A stretch of 64,000 nt of DNA from Lachnospira sp. (GCA_017621205.1 JAGATQ010000051.1:64001-128000), one strand, 5' to 3'; positions 8,558 through 18,488 are shown, counted from the first letter of the stretch. Made by a program: numbers and translations. Notes: generated from the sequence alone by a model not told the origin.

Positions 8558-8603
8558 TAGGCAATTATGAAACTATTCATTGCTGATACGATAGTCATGA
8601 TAT
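8558..8603 (-). repeat. Partial family 1 element
   Basis: The left end (taggcaattatgaaac) and the start of the stem (gatacgatagtcatgat) of family 1 are present; the rest is missing. The edge is 31 bp before the likely start of the 7711-8526 gene. The strand given is the proposed RNA sense. Confidence 0.65.
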
Positions 8604-8698
8604 CGGTAGTTAATAATTTCCCAATCCCATCTTCAATTATAGTATCGGATAAACTATCCGTTTCCTTTGTCCGACAGCAGAAATAGACCATAAGCAAA

Positions 8699-8765
8699 CA
8701 AAAAAAGCCTCCCACATCATTATACAAGACCAGAATACTCTTGCAATAAATGTGTGAAAGACTTT
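8699..8765 (-). terminator. Probable terminator of trkA-trkH
   Basis: Read on the - strand after the trkH stop, a long imperfect hairpin (arms ~ACACAT / ATGTGG, inner CAAGA/TCTTG) is followed by GGCTTTTTTT. The T-tract is good, the stem imperfect. Confidence 0.5.
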
Positions 8766-8825
8766 AAGATAACCATCTCAATTCTGCAAAGGGCTATATA
8801 CAAAATCTCAGATAACTGATATCCG

Positions 8826-10262
8826 TCATCTCTTATATGTCGTTGGTGCAAATAAAAGCAATAGCGGAAATATCTCTAAACGTCCTGCCAGCATATCAAA
8901 GGCAAGCACCATCTTAGACAATGGAGAAAACATTGCATAGTTGCCACTCGGTCCAACCATCTCCAGACCTGGTCCTGTATTATTGATAGTTGCCGCAACA
9001 GCAGAAAAATTAGTTGTAAAGCCAAAATTATCGAAAGAAATCAAAAGCACAGACACCGCAAACAAAAAAATATAAGTAATCAAGAACATATTGATGCCCC
9101 TTACAACCTCATGCTCCACCTGCTTTCCTTCAAATTTCACAATTTTGATACTCCGTGGATGAATATATTGCTCAATCATTTTTTTGACAGATTTCAAATA
9201 GATAACCATACGGGAAACCTTCATTCCGCCGCCCGTGCTTCCGGCACAGGCTCCTACAAACATCAGCATAAGTAAAATTGTCTTAGAAAATTCCGGCCAC
9301 ATGTTATAATCCACAGTGGAAAAACCTGTTGAGGTCATGAGAGAACCCACAGTAAAGGCAACATGACGCACTGCCTCCCCAACACCATCAAACATATCCC
9401 ATACATTCAAGGTAATCGCAATGACAGCCACAATAATAATAGCAAAAAACCAACGCATCTCCTCACAGCCAAATGCCTGCCTAAACCGCTTGGTTAAAAG
9501 CAGATAATAGACAGAAAAATTCACTGCAAACAAAATCATAAAGATTGTAATAACCACCTGCACATAAGGAGAATACTCAAGGCAACTGCTATTTAATATG
9601 CCAAAACCTCCTGTCCCCGCTGTGGCAAAGCTCATGGTAATTGCCGAAAAGCCATCCAGTCCCCCTAAAAGCAGTAAAACAACTTCAATCAATGTCATCC
9701 CACAATATATCTTATAGAGATTGGCTGCGGTACTCTTCACCTTAGGAACCAGCTTACCAACCGTTGGTCCCGGAGATTCTGCCTTCATAAGATAGATATT
9801 CTGGGCTCCTGCCAATGGTAGTATACTAAGTACAAATACAAGCACTCCCATACCACCAATCCAGTTACTAAAACATCTCCAAAACTTGGAACACTGGTTA
9901 AGTGCCTCCACACTGCCAAGAATACTGGCACCCGTTGTAGTAAAACCAGACACTGTTTCGAATAAGGCATCAAGATAATGTGGAATGTCACCATTCAATA
10001 CGTATGGAAGTGCTCCTATAATTGCCAAAAGAATCCAGCTTAAAGAGACCGTTACAAAACCTTCCTTTGCAAAAAAACTTTTGTTTTCCGGTTTCTTTAA
10101 GATGATTAACAAACCAGCCAGAAATTCTATCCCACCAACCAGTAAAAAGCTAAGCCCTGCCGTCTCTTTATAAAGTAACCCAACAAATGCAGGCAGAAGC
10201 ATAAATGCCCCTTCTACCTGCATCACTCTTCCTAATATATACACCACAACCGGAATATTCAT
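8826..10262 (-). CDS. trkH: TrkH/KtrB-type potassium uptake protein
   Basis: Ion-conducting subunit of a K+ uptake system in the cytoplasmic membrane. The 478-residue product has four pore repeats with filter glycines visible in TTTGASILGS, ATAGTGGFGIL, TSTGFSTVDY and NNTGPGLEM, plus the GSTGGGMKVSR segment that sits before the last repeat. The likely start is ATG at 10262 (MNIPVVVYILG); in-frame TTG and GTG codons just upstream have weaker arguments. It lies 37 bp after trkA, so both form one operon. The partner TrkA should gate it by NAD(H) or nucleotide binding. Confidence 0.93.
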   Translation of the reverse strand: MNIPVVVYILGRVMQVEGAFMLLPAFVGLLYKETAGLSFLLVGGIEFLAGLLIILKKPENKSFFAKEGFVTVSLSWILLAIIGALPYVLNGDIPHYLDALFETVSGFTTTGASILGSVEALNQCSKFWRCFSNWIGGMGVLVFVLSILPLAGAQNIYLMKAESPGPTVGKLVPKVKSTAANLYKIYCGMTLIEVVLLLLGGLDGFSAITMSFATAGTGGFGILNSSCLEYSPYVQVVITIFMILFAVNFSVYYLLLTKRFRQAFGCEEMRWFFAIIIVAVIAITLNVWDMFDGVGEAVRHVAFTVGSLMTSTGFSTVDYNMWPEFSKTILLMLMFVGACAGSTGGGMKVSRMVIYLKSVKKMIEQYIHPRSIKIVKFEGKQVEHEVVRGINMFLITYIFLFAVSVLLISFDNFGFTTNFSAVAATINNTGPGLEMVGPSGNYAMFSPLSKMVLAFDMLAGRLEIFPLLLLFAPTTYKR

Positions 10263-10299
10263 TTCCTTCACCAATCCTTGTAAATTACTGATTTATTGC

Positions 10300-11661
10300 C
10301 TATTTTCCCACCATATCCATGATATCCCGCAGGCCTTCTCTCGTCGTTACCACAACAACGGTATCTCCCTCCTGCACCACTGACTGACCATTGGCTATCT
10401 CAATTTTCCCCAGATGGTTAATGCAACTCACCAGGATATCCTGTTTTACATGAAGATCCTGTAACGGAATATTACAAATTGGACAATTCTCCCCAATCAC
10501 AAATTCCAATGCATCTACTTTATTATCCATAATACGGTACAAGGTCTCTACATTACTTCCCTGTGAATTCTGCATGGCACGCACATACTGTACAATGTAT
10601 TCTGTTGTAATATTCTGCAATGACATCACACTGCCAATATCCAACGCCTTCGTAACGCCTGCATAATTACTATGGTTCACCATCGTAACGACCTTGCATT
10701 TAGAATATTTCTTTGCATACAGGCTCAGCAATACATTCAGTTCATCCGACGAGGTCAGGGTTGCAAATGCATCCGCCCGCTCCAGTCCCTCCTCCGAAAG
10801 CACCTCCGGTTTCGAAGCATCCGCATGAATCACGACCGCCTCCGGGACTTCCACACTAAAGTGTTCACACTTCTCCCTGTCCGAATCAAACACTTTAACA
10901 TGAATTCCCTGCCGAATCATAGCCTTGGCAACATACTCGCTAATCTTGCCTGCCCCGACTAAAATAGCACTACGAACCCTTCCCAATCCGGGAATTCCCA
11001 TCTTCTTCACAAATTCTGCAGAAGACTTCTGATTGCCCACAATAGCAATACGGTCTCCAGAAAGCAGCATAAAGTCACCCTGAGGGATAATGACCTCATC
11101 CCCCCGTTCCACAGCACAAATCAGCACTGCCTCCCGAAAACCACGCATCACATCAGAAATCGTCTGATGATGAAGAAAACACCCTTCAGGAATCTCCACC
11201 TTTAAAATCTCGACATGTCCCTTTACAAAAGTATCTATCTCGATAGCTGCCGGCATCTTACAAAGTCTTGTGATATCCCCAGCCGTTGCCGCCTCCGGAT
11301 TCAGCGTCATGGCAAGACCAAGCTCCTTTTTAATATATGGTATCTCTGACATATATACCGGGTCGGATACACGGGCAATAGTATGGGAACGCCCTGTCTT
11401 GCGGGCTATCATACAGCAGAGCAGATTCACCTCATCTGACTCTGTCACAGCAATCAGAATATCTGCATTCTGCACCCCTGCCTCCGATTGTACCTTGAAG
11501 CTCGCACCATTGCCAACAACTCCCATAACGTCCACCGTATTCGTTACATTCTCAATCCGTTCCGCACTGCGGTCAATCACTACCACATCCTGCTGTTCTG
11601 CAGCCAGAGCCTTGGCTACCGCATAGCCCACCTTGCCACAGCCTACAATAATAATCTTCAT
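10300..11661 (-). CDS. trkA: Trk system potassium uptake protein TrkA
   Basis: Peripheral RCK regulatory subunit of the TrkH channel. It has two RCK modules in tandem: Rossmann motifs GCGKVGYAVA near residue 7 and VGAGKISEYVAKAM near residue 235, each followed by a TrkA_C domain (about residues 140-220 and 380-450). Length (453 residues) is usual. The start MKIIIVGCGK is chosen from family conservation and has a TGAGG site; an ATG eight codons upstream with AAGGGAA is an alternative. First gene of the trkA-trkH operon. Confidence 0.93.
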   Translation of the reverse strand: MKIIIVGCGKVGYAVAKALAAEQQDVVVIDRSAERIENVTNTVDVMGVVGNGASFKVQSEAGVQNADILIAVTESDEVNLLCCMIARKTGRSHTIARVSDPVYMSEIPYIKKELGLAMTLNPEAATAGDITRLCKMPAAIEIDTFVKGHVEILKVEIPEGCFLHHQTISDVMRGFREAVLICAVERGDEVIIPQGDFMLLSGDRIAIVGNQKSSAEFVKKMGIPGLGRVRSAILVGAGKISEYVAKAMIRQGIHVKVFDSDREKCEHFSVEVPEAVVIHADASKPEVLSEEGLERADAFATLTSSDELNVLLSLYAKKYSKCKVVTMVNHSNYAGVTKALDIGSVMSLQNITTEYIVQYVRAMQNSQGSNVETLYRIMDNKVDALEFVIGENCPICNIPLQDLHVKQDILVSCINHLGKIEIANGQSVVQEGDTVVVVTTREGLRDIMDMVGK

Positions 11662-11727
11662 AATATTGTCCTCATTGTCCTCCATTTTAATTTTCCCTTA
11701 TTCGTAAATCATAACCATAAACATTAC

Positions 11728-11755
11728 TATTTTACCACCTTTTCTATATTATGCA
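11728..11755 (-). promoter_or_regulatory. Likely promoter of trkA-trkH
   Basis: TTGCAT (11755-11750) and TAAAAT (11733-11728) on the - strand with a 16-bp spacer, ~66 bp upstream of the trkA start. Confidence 0.4.
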
Positions 11756-11949
11756 AGCCTAAAAAGACTAATAATAAAGCAATCCGGTCTCCCCCGTTTA
11801 CTATTCACAATTTTTAGTGAGATATTTTTCATCAGGTTAACCAAACGACCTGCCCCTTATTCTTTTTAATACTTTTTTTCTGAACCTATTTGTGCTAAGA
11901 TTGTAGCGAACTATTATAATCCTGCAAACATGAGAAATGGGGAAATCTG

Positions 11950-12609
11950 ATGAAAATACATAGTAATAAAAAAGAGTTACAGCTACACAGCCTTATGTGC
12001 TGTGTCGGCGGTTTTCTCGGTGCATATGCCATCCTGTGCCGGCTTGAAAATTTCGGTTCTGCCCAGACCAATAACCTGATTCAGGTCTGCCTTTGCTTTT
12101 TAGGCAGGGATTTCTTTGACTTTATGCTCCGGGTTGCCGGTATGGTACTTTATATGGCAGCAATAGCAATCTATGCAATACTACATAAAAAAACCGGAAT
12201 CAATTTACAAAAATATGCTATCAGTATAGATATTGCAGGATTAATTCTTCTCTCCCTCCTGCCCTCTGACATGAATCCGGTCGCTGGTATTTTGCCCATT
12301 TTCTTCATGATGGCAACACAGTGGAGTGTGTTTCACGGAAGTGGGGAGTATATCAGCTCTACCATTTTTTCTACGAACAATCTGCGGCAATTTACCCTTG
12401 CTGCCAGCGAATACCTAATGGAAAAAGATACCGCCAAGCTGAAACGTGCAAAATATTTTGCTAATTCCCTGCTCTGCTATCATGTCGGTGTTATCTATGC
12501 ATTTTTCGCCTGCCGTGAGCTTGGTGTACAGGCAAGTCTTCTCTGCCTGCCAATTGTCCTGCTTGCTTTTGGAATGTGCAGTATAAAAACCCAGATACAA
12601 TCTGCTTAA
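11950..12609 (+). CDS. DUF1275 (YoaK-like) integral membrane protein
   Basis: A 219-residue membrane protein with about six hydrophobic helices. The start of helix one, GGFLGAYAILCR, followed by the SAQTNNLIQ segment, matches the DUF1275 signature (GGFxDAxxYL...QTGN). Family function is unknown; members sit in the cytoplasmic membrane. The second Asn replaces the usual Gly in QTGN. It is a single gene, divergent from trkA and convergent with the GH16 gene. There is a TATAAT at 11915-11920 but no strong -35 box. Confidence 0.75.
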   Translation: MKIHSNKKELQLHSLMCCVGGFLGAYAILCRLENFGSAQTNNLIQVCLCFLGRDFFDFMLRVAGMVLYMAAIAIYAILHKKTGINLQKYAISIDIAGLILLSLLPSDMNPVAGILPIFFMMATQWSVFHGSGEYISSTIFSTNNLRQFTLAASEYLMEKDTAKLKRAKYFANSLLCYHVGVIYAFFACRELGVQASLLCLPIVLLAFGMCSIKTQIQSA

Positions 12610-12614
12610 TGATA

Positions 12615-12648
12615 AAATATAAAAAAGACCAATCACAATGCATGGTCT
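12615..12648 (-). terminator. Terminator of the GH5-GH16 operon
   Basis: On the - strand a short stem AGACC / GGTCT is followed by TTTTTTATATTTTA. A further inverted repeat, ATCAGCCGG (12659-12667) / CCGGCTGAT (12687-12695), lies just before it and may act with it or end the convergent DUF1275 transcript. Confidence 0.6.
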
Positions 12649-12731
12649 GAACATTAGCATCAGCCGGAGACAAACTATCACTGCCCCCGGCTGATATGAT
12701 ATATATAAGGTTATGAATGAGCCTGCTATCG

Positions 12732-15700
12732 CTACTGCTCAACTTTAACTAATGAAAAGTCTGACAGGGTAATATCCGAAGCTGGTGTCTCGACACCCGC
12801 TATCTTACCCATGGAGACAACGAATGAAATATCATTGTCAGTTGGACGTGGATTTCCTTCATCATCATTTCCAACCGTAAAGTTGCATTCCACCTCTTTC
12901 TCTGTATCCGCTTCTAATGCAATATCCGCTCCTCCATACCAAGCATAGCTAGCATTTAAAAATGCCGCCTTAATTGTCCTTGCTGCCGTGGAGGTTACCT
13001 TAAACTTCAACTGATAGCTTGCACCCTGCTCCAAAGTAATTCCAGCCTGCTTAAGCTGTATGTTCCAATCCTCATCACCAACATTGCTGATAGAGTATAC
13101 GAGCTTATTGTCTGCAATCTGTGTCGTTGCTGCACCGGGAGAAGTAATTGCTGTAACATTCCATGACGCATCACCACTTGCGAAGTCGCCATTCTTTAAT
13201 AAGTTTGCTCCTGCCGGAATCTCTGGCTGCTCCGGTTCTTCTATCTTCTCTAAGAGGATATTATCAATACATACCCGGTGCTGGTCCGTAATATTCTTAC
13301 CACCTAAAGCAATATTAAAGATGGAACCGGTATCGGTATTTTCCTTCATCTTAAATTCCTTAGAAACCGTCGTATATGCTCCGTCTGAACCATACGCACT
13401 TAAGCTGCAGGTTTCCTGAACATACGGTGTCCAATCCTCACCGCCATCCGGTGTAGAATGTATTGCACCATTTCTCTGAATCGCATACTGGATACTACGG
13501 TCTATAGAGCTCTTAGCATCAAAGCTTAACCGGTACCACTGTCCCTTCTCCAGCGTGACATCATTCTGCTTCACTTGAATCTTCCATTCCTGGTCTGCCG
13601 TGTTTTTAATCGTTAAATCCAACGCATTATCTTCGTTCTGGCTATCTACTACATAGCTTGCTGATGCACTGTTGTCCACAAATACCTCATAGCCTGCTGT
13701 ACCTGCATTAAACTTACCATTCTTAATCAATGCATCCTCTTCGAGACGGACATCATCAATATAATATACACCTGTATTGGCAAAACGAATACCAAAATCC
13801 TTTCCAGCATCAATATCTTCCTGTGTAACCGTAAAGGTATCCTTATAGGTTGCCTCACCGCTTGTCAAGGTGAATTCCTTCTCTACTCCGGCAACACTTA
13901 CCACTATCTTCTTGCCTGCTTCACCCTCTGCCTTCATGCTATATGCATAGGTTCCCGGCTCCAGAGCCAGAGCAGTCTGTGAAATAGAAGCATCTGCACT
14001 GCTTACGTCTGCCTTACATCTGCGTCCATCAGAAAGCCCGGTAACAGAAGCAGTTACTCCCTCTGAGATATCCCAGTAACCAAGACGTTTTTCTCCCTCT
14101 TGGAACGAACCATTATATACATAATTGCCATCTGCCAATACTGTCTTGTCATTGGAAATCTCGCCTTGGGCTGTCTTCTCAAGCCGGACATTGCTGATAA
14201 ATACCGTAGCCTTGGATTCGGTATTACCAAGGTTAAATTCCAGTCTGGAATTGGCGTCATTCTCATCCTTCACCGTATACTCATACTCAAAGGTTTTCTT
14301 TTCTGTCGTCAATGCTACCTCTGTATCATTCAGATATCTGCTAAAGGAGCGGTCTGGTGCAGAAACATCCACCTTCATCGTTCTTGCCTCCGTAGCATAG
14401 GCATCAAATGTCAGTTTATAGGTTCCTTCCTGCTCGGCAGGAATACCTGCCTGTACAAGCTGGATACTATAATCAGCAGTACCTGCATTCTGCGTCTCAA
14501 TCTTAATTGCATTATCAGCAATGCTTGCAGAGCCTTCGCCACCAAGCGTTGTCAGGAATGTCCAGTCAACATCTTTCTCACCTGTTAACTCTTCCGGTAC
14601 TGCAAAATCTCCATTATTTACATAATTTCCGGTACTGTCCGGGTCACGGATGATAACTTCTTTATCTGGCTTTTTCACATTGCTGTCATCATAGCTGTCC
14701 TTCTGGTACACTCTTACCGAATCAATCATATAGGACTGGCTGTTGATATCCTGATCCTCATCCGGATACCCTACCCAGCTTCCACCTACTGCCAGGTTAA
14801 GAATCATGTAAAATGGCTGGTCAAATGGTGCTGGATATGCTACCGTTCCCTGACCGGGAGTCTTGGAATACCAGTCATTTTCCTCGTGGAATTTCACACC
14901 ATCAATGTACCATGTGATTTTACCCGGCTCCCATTCACAAGAGAACTTATGGTAATCTTCAGAGAAGCTTCCCTCACTCAATGTATAGGTTCCCTGACTT
15001 TCACTATGTGGGGCACCGTAGTGAATCGTTCCATACGCCTTATTAGTTTCCTGTCCCATAACCTCCATAACGTCAATTTCACCACAGCGTGGCCATTGTC
15101 CATAGAGGTTCTCGTCTGTTGGCATCATCCAAAAAGCAGGAAGGAAGCCCTTGCCATCCGGTACCTTGGCTACTACTTCAAACAAACCATAGGTGTAGTC
15201 ATGTTTTCCCTGTGTATTCAAACGGGCAGAGGTATAGCTGGCATTGCCAGATGCATCTACCGTCTTTTTCGGCTGAATGGTGAGCTTGCCGTCTGCGACA
15301 GAATAATTACCGGAAGCTGTATACTCCTGAAGCTCCGCATTTACCCAGCCCGGCTCATGCGTTTCTACATTCCAGTCATCCATATTAACGGAATCACCCT
15401 CAAACTCATCCTCCCAGACCTTCTCATATCCTTCATAAGAAAGCTTTACCGGAGCTTCTGTTGTCGGTTGCTCTGCAGTTGTCGGTTGCTCTGCAGTTGT
15501 TGTTGTACTGGCAGTTGTGGTCGTCTGCTGCTGTGTTGTTGCCGTCGATGCTGTTGTTGCCTGTGCATCTGTAACCGTAACAACACATACTGCACTCTTC
15601 TTGCTTCCATCCAGTGCTTTTACCATTACCTTAGCAGTACCTGCTTTCTTAGCCTGAACCAGTCCCTTAACTGACACAGTGGCAACCGTTTTGTCACTAC

Positions 15701-16187
15701 TACTAAATGACACCTTCTTATAGCTTGCCTTCTTCGGTGAAACGCCAGCCTTTAATTGTAGAGACGAACCAACGGTAAGAGCTGCCTCTGACTGATTCAG
15801 CGTTACCTTGGTAACAGGAGTTCCAACAATCACCTTTACCTTTGCCTTCTTTGCTTTGTTAGCAACACTGGCTATTGTGATAGTCGCCTTTCCCTTTTTC
15901 ACTGCCTTCAGCTTCCCTTTGGCAGAAACCGTTACCACCTTGCTTTTAGAGCTTTTGTAAGTCACCTTTTTACTTACTTTTCCACTCGTCTTTACAGCCG
16001 GTTTTAACGTAAAGGTTTTCCCTTTCTTCAACACAAGTGTATTGCTATCCAGATTCTTAACTGTAACGCTCTTTACCTTTCCACCAGCAGCACTAACATC
16101 TGTTGGCAGAATGCCTATCAGACCCATCATCATGACAAACGTTAATGTCATTGCAACCACTCTTTTTGCTCTTCTCATAAACACCAT
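12732..16187 (-). CDS. Secreted GH16 beta-glucanase (laminarinase type) with Big2 and CBM4_9-like modules
   Basis: Extracellular endo-beta-1,3(4)-glucanase of 1151 residues. Order: signal peptide (residues ~1-33, basic start, hydrophobic core, cleavage near VSAAGG); two Big_2 Ig-like domains (~37-205), very Lys-rich; a Thr-rich linker with a QPTTAEQPTT repeat (~206-250); a GH16 catalytic domain (~255-505) with GEIDVMEVMG near 366-375, giving the nucleophile and acid/base glutamates; and three to four CBM4_9-like beta-sandwiches (~530-1151), each beginning with NGDF/NGKF/NGSF-type strands. No LPXTG motif; the Big2 domains may hold it to the wall. GTG or the ATG at codon 4 may be the true start, as the AAAGGA site is very close to codon 1. 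It is 23 bp downstream of the GH5 gene. Confidence 0.93.
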   Translation of the reverse strand: MVFMRRAKRVVAMTLTFVMMMGLIGILPTDVSAAGGKVKSVTVKNLDSNTLVLKKGKTFTLKPAVKTSGKVSKKVTYKSSKSKVVTVSAKGKLKAVKKGKATITIASVANKAKKAKVKVIVGTPVTKVTLNQSEAALTVGSSLQLKAGVSPKKASYKKVSFSSSDKTVATVSVKGLVQAKKAGTAKVMVKALDGSKKSAVCVVTVTDAQATTASTATTQQQTTTTASTTTTAEQPTTAEQPTTEAPVKLSYEGYEKVWEDEFEGDSVNMDDWNVETHEPGWVNAELQEYTASGNYSVADGKLTIQPKKTVDASGNASYTSARLNTQGKHDYTYGLFEVVAKVPDGKGFLPAFWMMPTDENLYGQWPRCGEIDVMEVMGQETNKAYGTIHYGAPHSESQGTYTLSEGSFSEDYHKFSCEWEPGKITWYIDGVKFHEENDWYSKTPGQGTVAYPAPFDQPFYMILNLAVGGSWVGYPDEDQDINSQSYMIDSVRVYQKDSYDDSNVKKPDKEVIIRDPDSTGNYVNNGDFAVPEELTGEKDVDWTFLTTLGGEGSASIADNAIKIETQNAGTADYSIQLVQAGIPAEQEGTYKLTFDAYATEARTMKVDVSAPDRSFSRYLNDTEVALTTEKKTFEYEYTVKDENDANSRLEFNLGNTESKATVFISNVRLEKTAQGEISNDKTVLADGNYVYNGSFQEGEKRLGYWDISEGVTASVTGLSDGRRCKADVSSADASISQTALALEPGTYAYSMKAEGEAGKKIVVSVAGVEKEFTLTSGEATYKDTFTVTQEDIDAGKDFGIRFANTGVYYIDDVRLEEDALIKNGKFNAGTAGYEVFVDNSASASYVVDSQNEDNALDLTIKNTADQEWKIQVKQNDVTLEKGQWYRLSFDAKSSIDRSIQYAIQRNGAIHSTPDGGEDWTPYVQETCSLSAYGSDGAYTTVSKEFKMKENTDTGSIFNIALGGKNITDQHRVCIDNILLEKIEEPEQPEIPAGANLLKNGDFASGDASWNVTAITSPGAATTQIADNKLVYSISNVGDEDWNIQLKQAGITLEQGASYQLKFKVTSTAARTIKAAFLNASYAWYGGADIALEADTEKEVECNFTVGNDDEGNPRPTDNDISFVVSMGKIAGVETPASDITLSDFSLVKVEQ

Positions 16188-16210
16188 CTTCCTTTCTTTA
16201 ATTATTTATT

Positions 16211-17236
16211 TTATTGCTTTATCCAAAGCTTAAGAAGCTCCTCCCGAATGCCGTCATAGTGTGCATCCGCAAAACCAAAATTCATTTTTTTATAACTCCA
16301 TACTGCACAACCAATTCCATACTGCCGAAATACCTTATCCACATCCGTAAACCACCGCATGGTATCCTCCAATGGTGCTTCATCAATGACACCAAATTCA
16401 CCACAGTAGAGTGGTACATCTGCATTTTCTGCGGCAAGAATCGCTTCCTCTATCATTTCATGGATAAATTCTTCTCCCATTGTTTTCGATAATGCCTTTG
16501 TTACGACCTCGCCCTGATAACCAATCGGTATCGACTTCTTCCGGTAATATTCCATATCTTCCGGATAAAATATATCCTCTTCTTTATCTATCGTTTCTAC
16601 CCAGTATGCCTTCTGATGAGTAAAAAGCAATGGCTCATAAAAATGGAAGGTAAAAATAATATTATCCTCTTTTTTCGGAATATCTAACAGCTTTAAGGTC
16701 TTTACACTATTCCATTGAATTCCTCCATAGATAATTGGAACCTTCTTTGTAATTGTCCTGATAACAGAAACCGTCTGTTTTATCAAATCATTCCAAAGCT
16801 GTGCATTCTCCTGCTCTACCACCTCGTTCAAAAGCTCAAAGGCAACATGATCATACTCTGCAAATGCATTGGCAATTTTTTTCCACAGATTTATGAATCT
16901 TTCTGCCACAACCGGATCTGTAAACAACGTATTTTTTGCACCATCACCCGCATCATTAAAATCATAACCGTATGCCTTGTGCAAATCCAAAACGATGTTA
17001 AGCCCATATTTTTTACTCCAGTCTATCACCCGCCTAACCAGTGCAAAGCCCTGCTCCTTTGTCGTCCCGTCCTCTTCTTCAAGTACTTCATAATCCACTG
17101 GCAAACGTACATGGTCAAAACCCCAGCCAGCAATCTGTTCTATGTCCCTTTCTGTCACAAAAGTTTCATAGTGCTTTTGCTCATGCTCACATTGGGATAA
17201 ATATCCGCCTAAGTTTATTCCACGTTGCAAGTTCAT
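16211..17236 (-). CDS. Cytoplasmic GH5 glycoside hydrolase (beta-glucanase/exoglucanase type)
   Basis: A 341-residue TIM-barrel enzyme without signal peptide, so it should act on oligosaccharides inside the cell. The family 5 hallmarks are RGINLGGYL at the start, DHVRLPVDYE, VLDLHKAYGYDF, the acid/base in FELLNEV (Glu near residue 136) and the nucleophile in LYCGEFGV (Glu near 280). It resembles exo-1,3-beta-glucanase and cellulase members. Upstream gene of the GH16 enzyme, so the pair likely serves stepwise use of beta-1,3 or mixed-linkage glucan: GH16 outside, GH5 inside. No sugar transporter gene is in the operon. A family 1 element ends 32 bp before the start. Confidence 0.9.
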   Translation of the reverse strand: MNLQRGINLGGYLSQCEHEQKHYETFVTERDIEQIAGWGFDHVRLPVDYEVLEEEDGTTKEQGFALVRRVIDWSKKYGLNIVLDLHKAYGYDFNDAGDGAKNTLFTDPVVAERFINLWKKIANAFAEYDHVAFELLNEVVEQENAQLWNDLIKQTVSVIRTITKKVPIIYGGIQWNSVKTLKLLDIPKKEDNIIFTFHFYEPLLFTHQKAYWVETIDKEEDIFYPEDMEYYRKKSIPIGYQGEVVTKALSKTMGEEFIHEMIEEAILAAENADVPLYCGEFGVIDEAPLEDTMRWFTDVDKVFRQYGIGCAVWSYKKMNFGFADAHYDGIREELLKLWIKQ

Positions 17237-17268
17237 AATAGTCAGCTCCTTTCATATTATTTTGATGA

Positions 17269-17415
17269 TTGATTGTGAAACACTAAGTTACTAATACGAT
17301 AGTCCTAATTTTATATAAATTTGCTTCGTTGTCCGAGCATAGCTCGGTACAAAGGCGCAAATTTATATAAAATCACGACTATCTACCTCACAAATGGGAG
17401 TTTCGCAATTATCTA
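17269..17415 (-). repeat. Family 1 palindromic element, copy 2 (upstream of GH5)
   Basis: Ends gattgtgaaac / gtttcgcaattatcta. Stem GATAGTCCTAATTTTATATA with two mismatches in the second arm, and a CCGAG-catag-CTCGG cap. The edge is 32 bp from the GH5 start; sense strand equals the gene strand. Confidence 0.85.
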
Positions 17416-17535
17416 CATATTACAGGTAGACACTGTATAACAATGAGTTATTTTGTATTGTAATTTTCTCATATAGAGCAAAAATAACATATCGTTTTAC
17501 TATCTTTTTTGTCATTTTTGTGCTATAATTAATAT

Positions 17536-17685
17536 TAGTAATTGTAAAACTTATATTCACTAGGTGGATAGTCATAATAGTATATAAATTTACGCCTTTG
17601 TACTTTGCACAGCAAAGACAACGAAGTAAATTTATATACTATTATGACTATCGTGTTAGCTTTTGTTGGTTTCACAAATACCTAA
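17536..17685 (+). repeat. Family 1 palindromic element, copy 3 (upstream of araC-type gene)
   Basis: Opposite orientation to copy 2. Ends agtaattgtaaaac / gtttcacaaatacctaa. The 26-bp stem GATAGTCATAATAGTATATA... pairs perfectly, and the cap is CTTTG-cacag-CAAAG, a different but complementary hairpin. The edge is 29 bp from the ATG at 17715. Between copies 2 and 3 (17416-17535) lies AT-rich DNA with TATAAT at 17524-17529, the probable control region. Confidence 0.85.
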
Positions 17686-17714
17686 CAATTGATATAAAAG
17701 AAAGGAGCATCAAC

Positions 17715-18482
17715 ATGAATCCTCAAAAAGAACTATTTTATCAAGAATATGTAAGAAGAGAAAATGAAGTATTGCGGGCCCCCTATGACCCGGAGCTGGA
17801 ATTTTATGCGGTTATCCGTTCGGGAGATATCAAACGCACGAAAGAGCTTTGCAAACAGCCGCTTATTGAGAAAGAAGGATTAGGTGTGCTGTCGAAAAAT
17901 TATGTTCAGAATATGAAATATCATTTTGTCATTACAACTGCCATGGTGGCACGCTTCTGTATTGAGGGGGGGATGGAGCTTTCTGAAGCTTATGGTATCA
18001 GTGACTATTATATCCAGAAGGCTGACGCTATGACAGATGCGAAAGCAGTATCCGACCTCCACCCGGTTATGTGTCTTGATTATGCCAAACGCATGCAGAG
18101 TTTAAAAAAAGAGAAAATCTGTTCCAAGCCGATTGCAAGCTGCATTGATTATATCTACGAACATCTCCACACCCGGATTACCATCGCCGCACTGGCAGAT
18201 TATGTATCCTTAAGCGAGAATTATCTTTCCCGCCTGTTTAAAAAGGAAACCGGCAGTACTGTCAGCCAATACATCATGACACAGAAGCTGAAAACTGCAC
18301 AGAATATGCTAATCTATTCAGACTATACTGCCACACAGATAGCTATGACTTTAGCATTTCCAAGTCAGAGTTATTTCACGGAACAATTTCGCAAAAAAAC
18401 TGGAATGACACCGATTCAGTATCGCATGCGGTATTTTCGCAATACAGAAATCGGGCATTCCTTGGATAACACTGGCAAATAA
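17715..18482 (+). CDS. AraC-family transcriptional regulator
   Basis: A 255-residue regulator. Start MNPQKELFYQ is chosen because AAAGGAG lies seven bases upstream; the longer frame back to 17598 runs into the family 1 repeat and is not credible. Residues ~20-150 form an N-terminal helical domain of the type found in YesN/AraC regulators of Firmicutes; residues ~155-250 carry two HTH motifs (ITIAALADYVSLSENYLSRL and the TATQIAMTLAFPSQSYFTEQ segment). Divergent from the GH5-GH16 operon, with which it shares the intergenic region; control of glucan use is the natural inference. Confidence 0.9.
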   Translation: MNPQKELFYQEYVRRENEVLRAPYDPELEFYAVIRSGDIKRTKELCKQPLIEKEGLGVLSKNYVQNMKYHFVITTAMVARFCIEGGMELSEAYGISDYYIQKADAMTDAKAVSDLHPVMCLDYAKRMQSLKKEKICSKPIASCIDYIYEHLHTRITIAALADYVSLSENYLSRLFKKETGSTVSQYIMTQKLKTAQNMLIYSDYTATQIAMTLAFPSQSYFTEQFRKKTGMTPIQYRMRYFRNTEIGHSLDNTGK

Positions 18483-18488
18483 GCTCTT

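Noticed and set aside
17598-17714. 39-codon N-terminal extension of the AraC regulator
   Set aside because: It is translated family 1 repeat sequence; the ATG at 17715 has an AAAGGAG site and fits the family.
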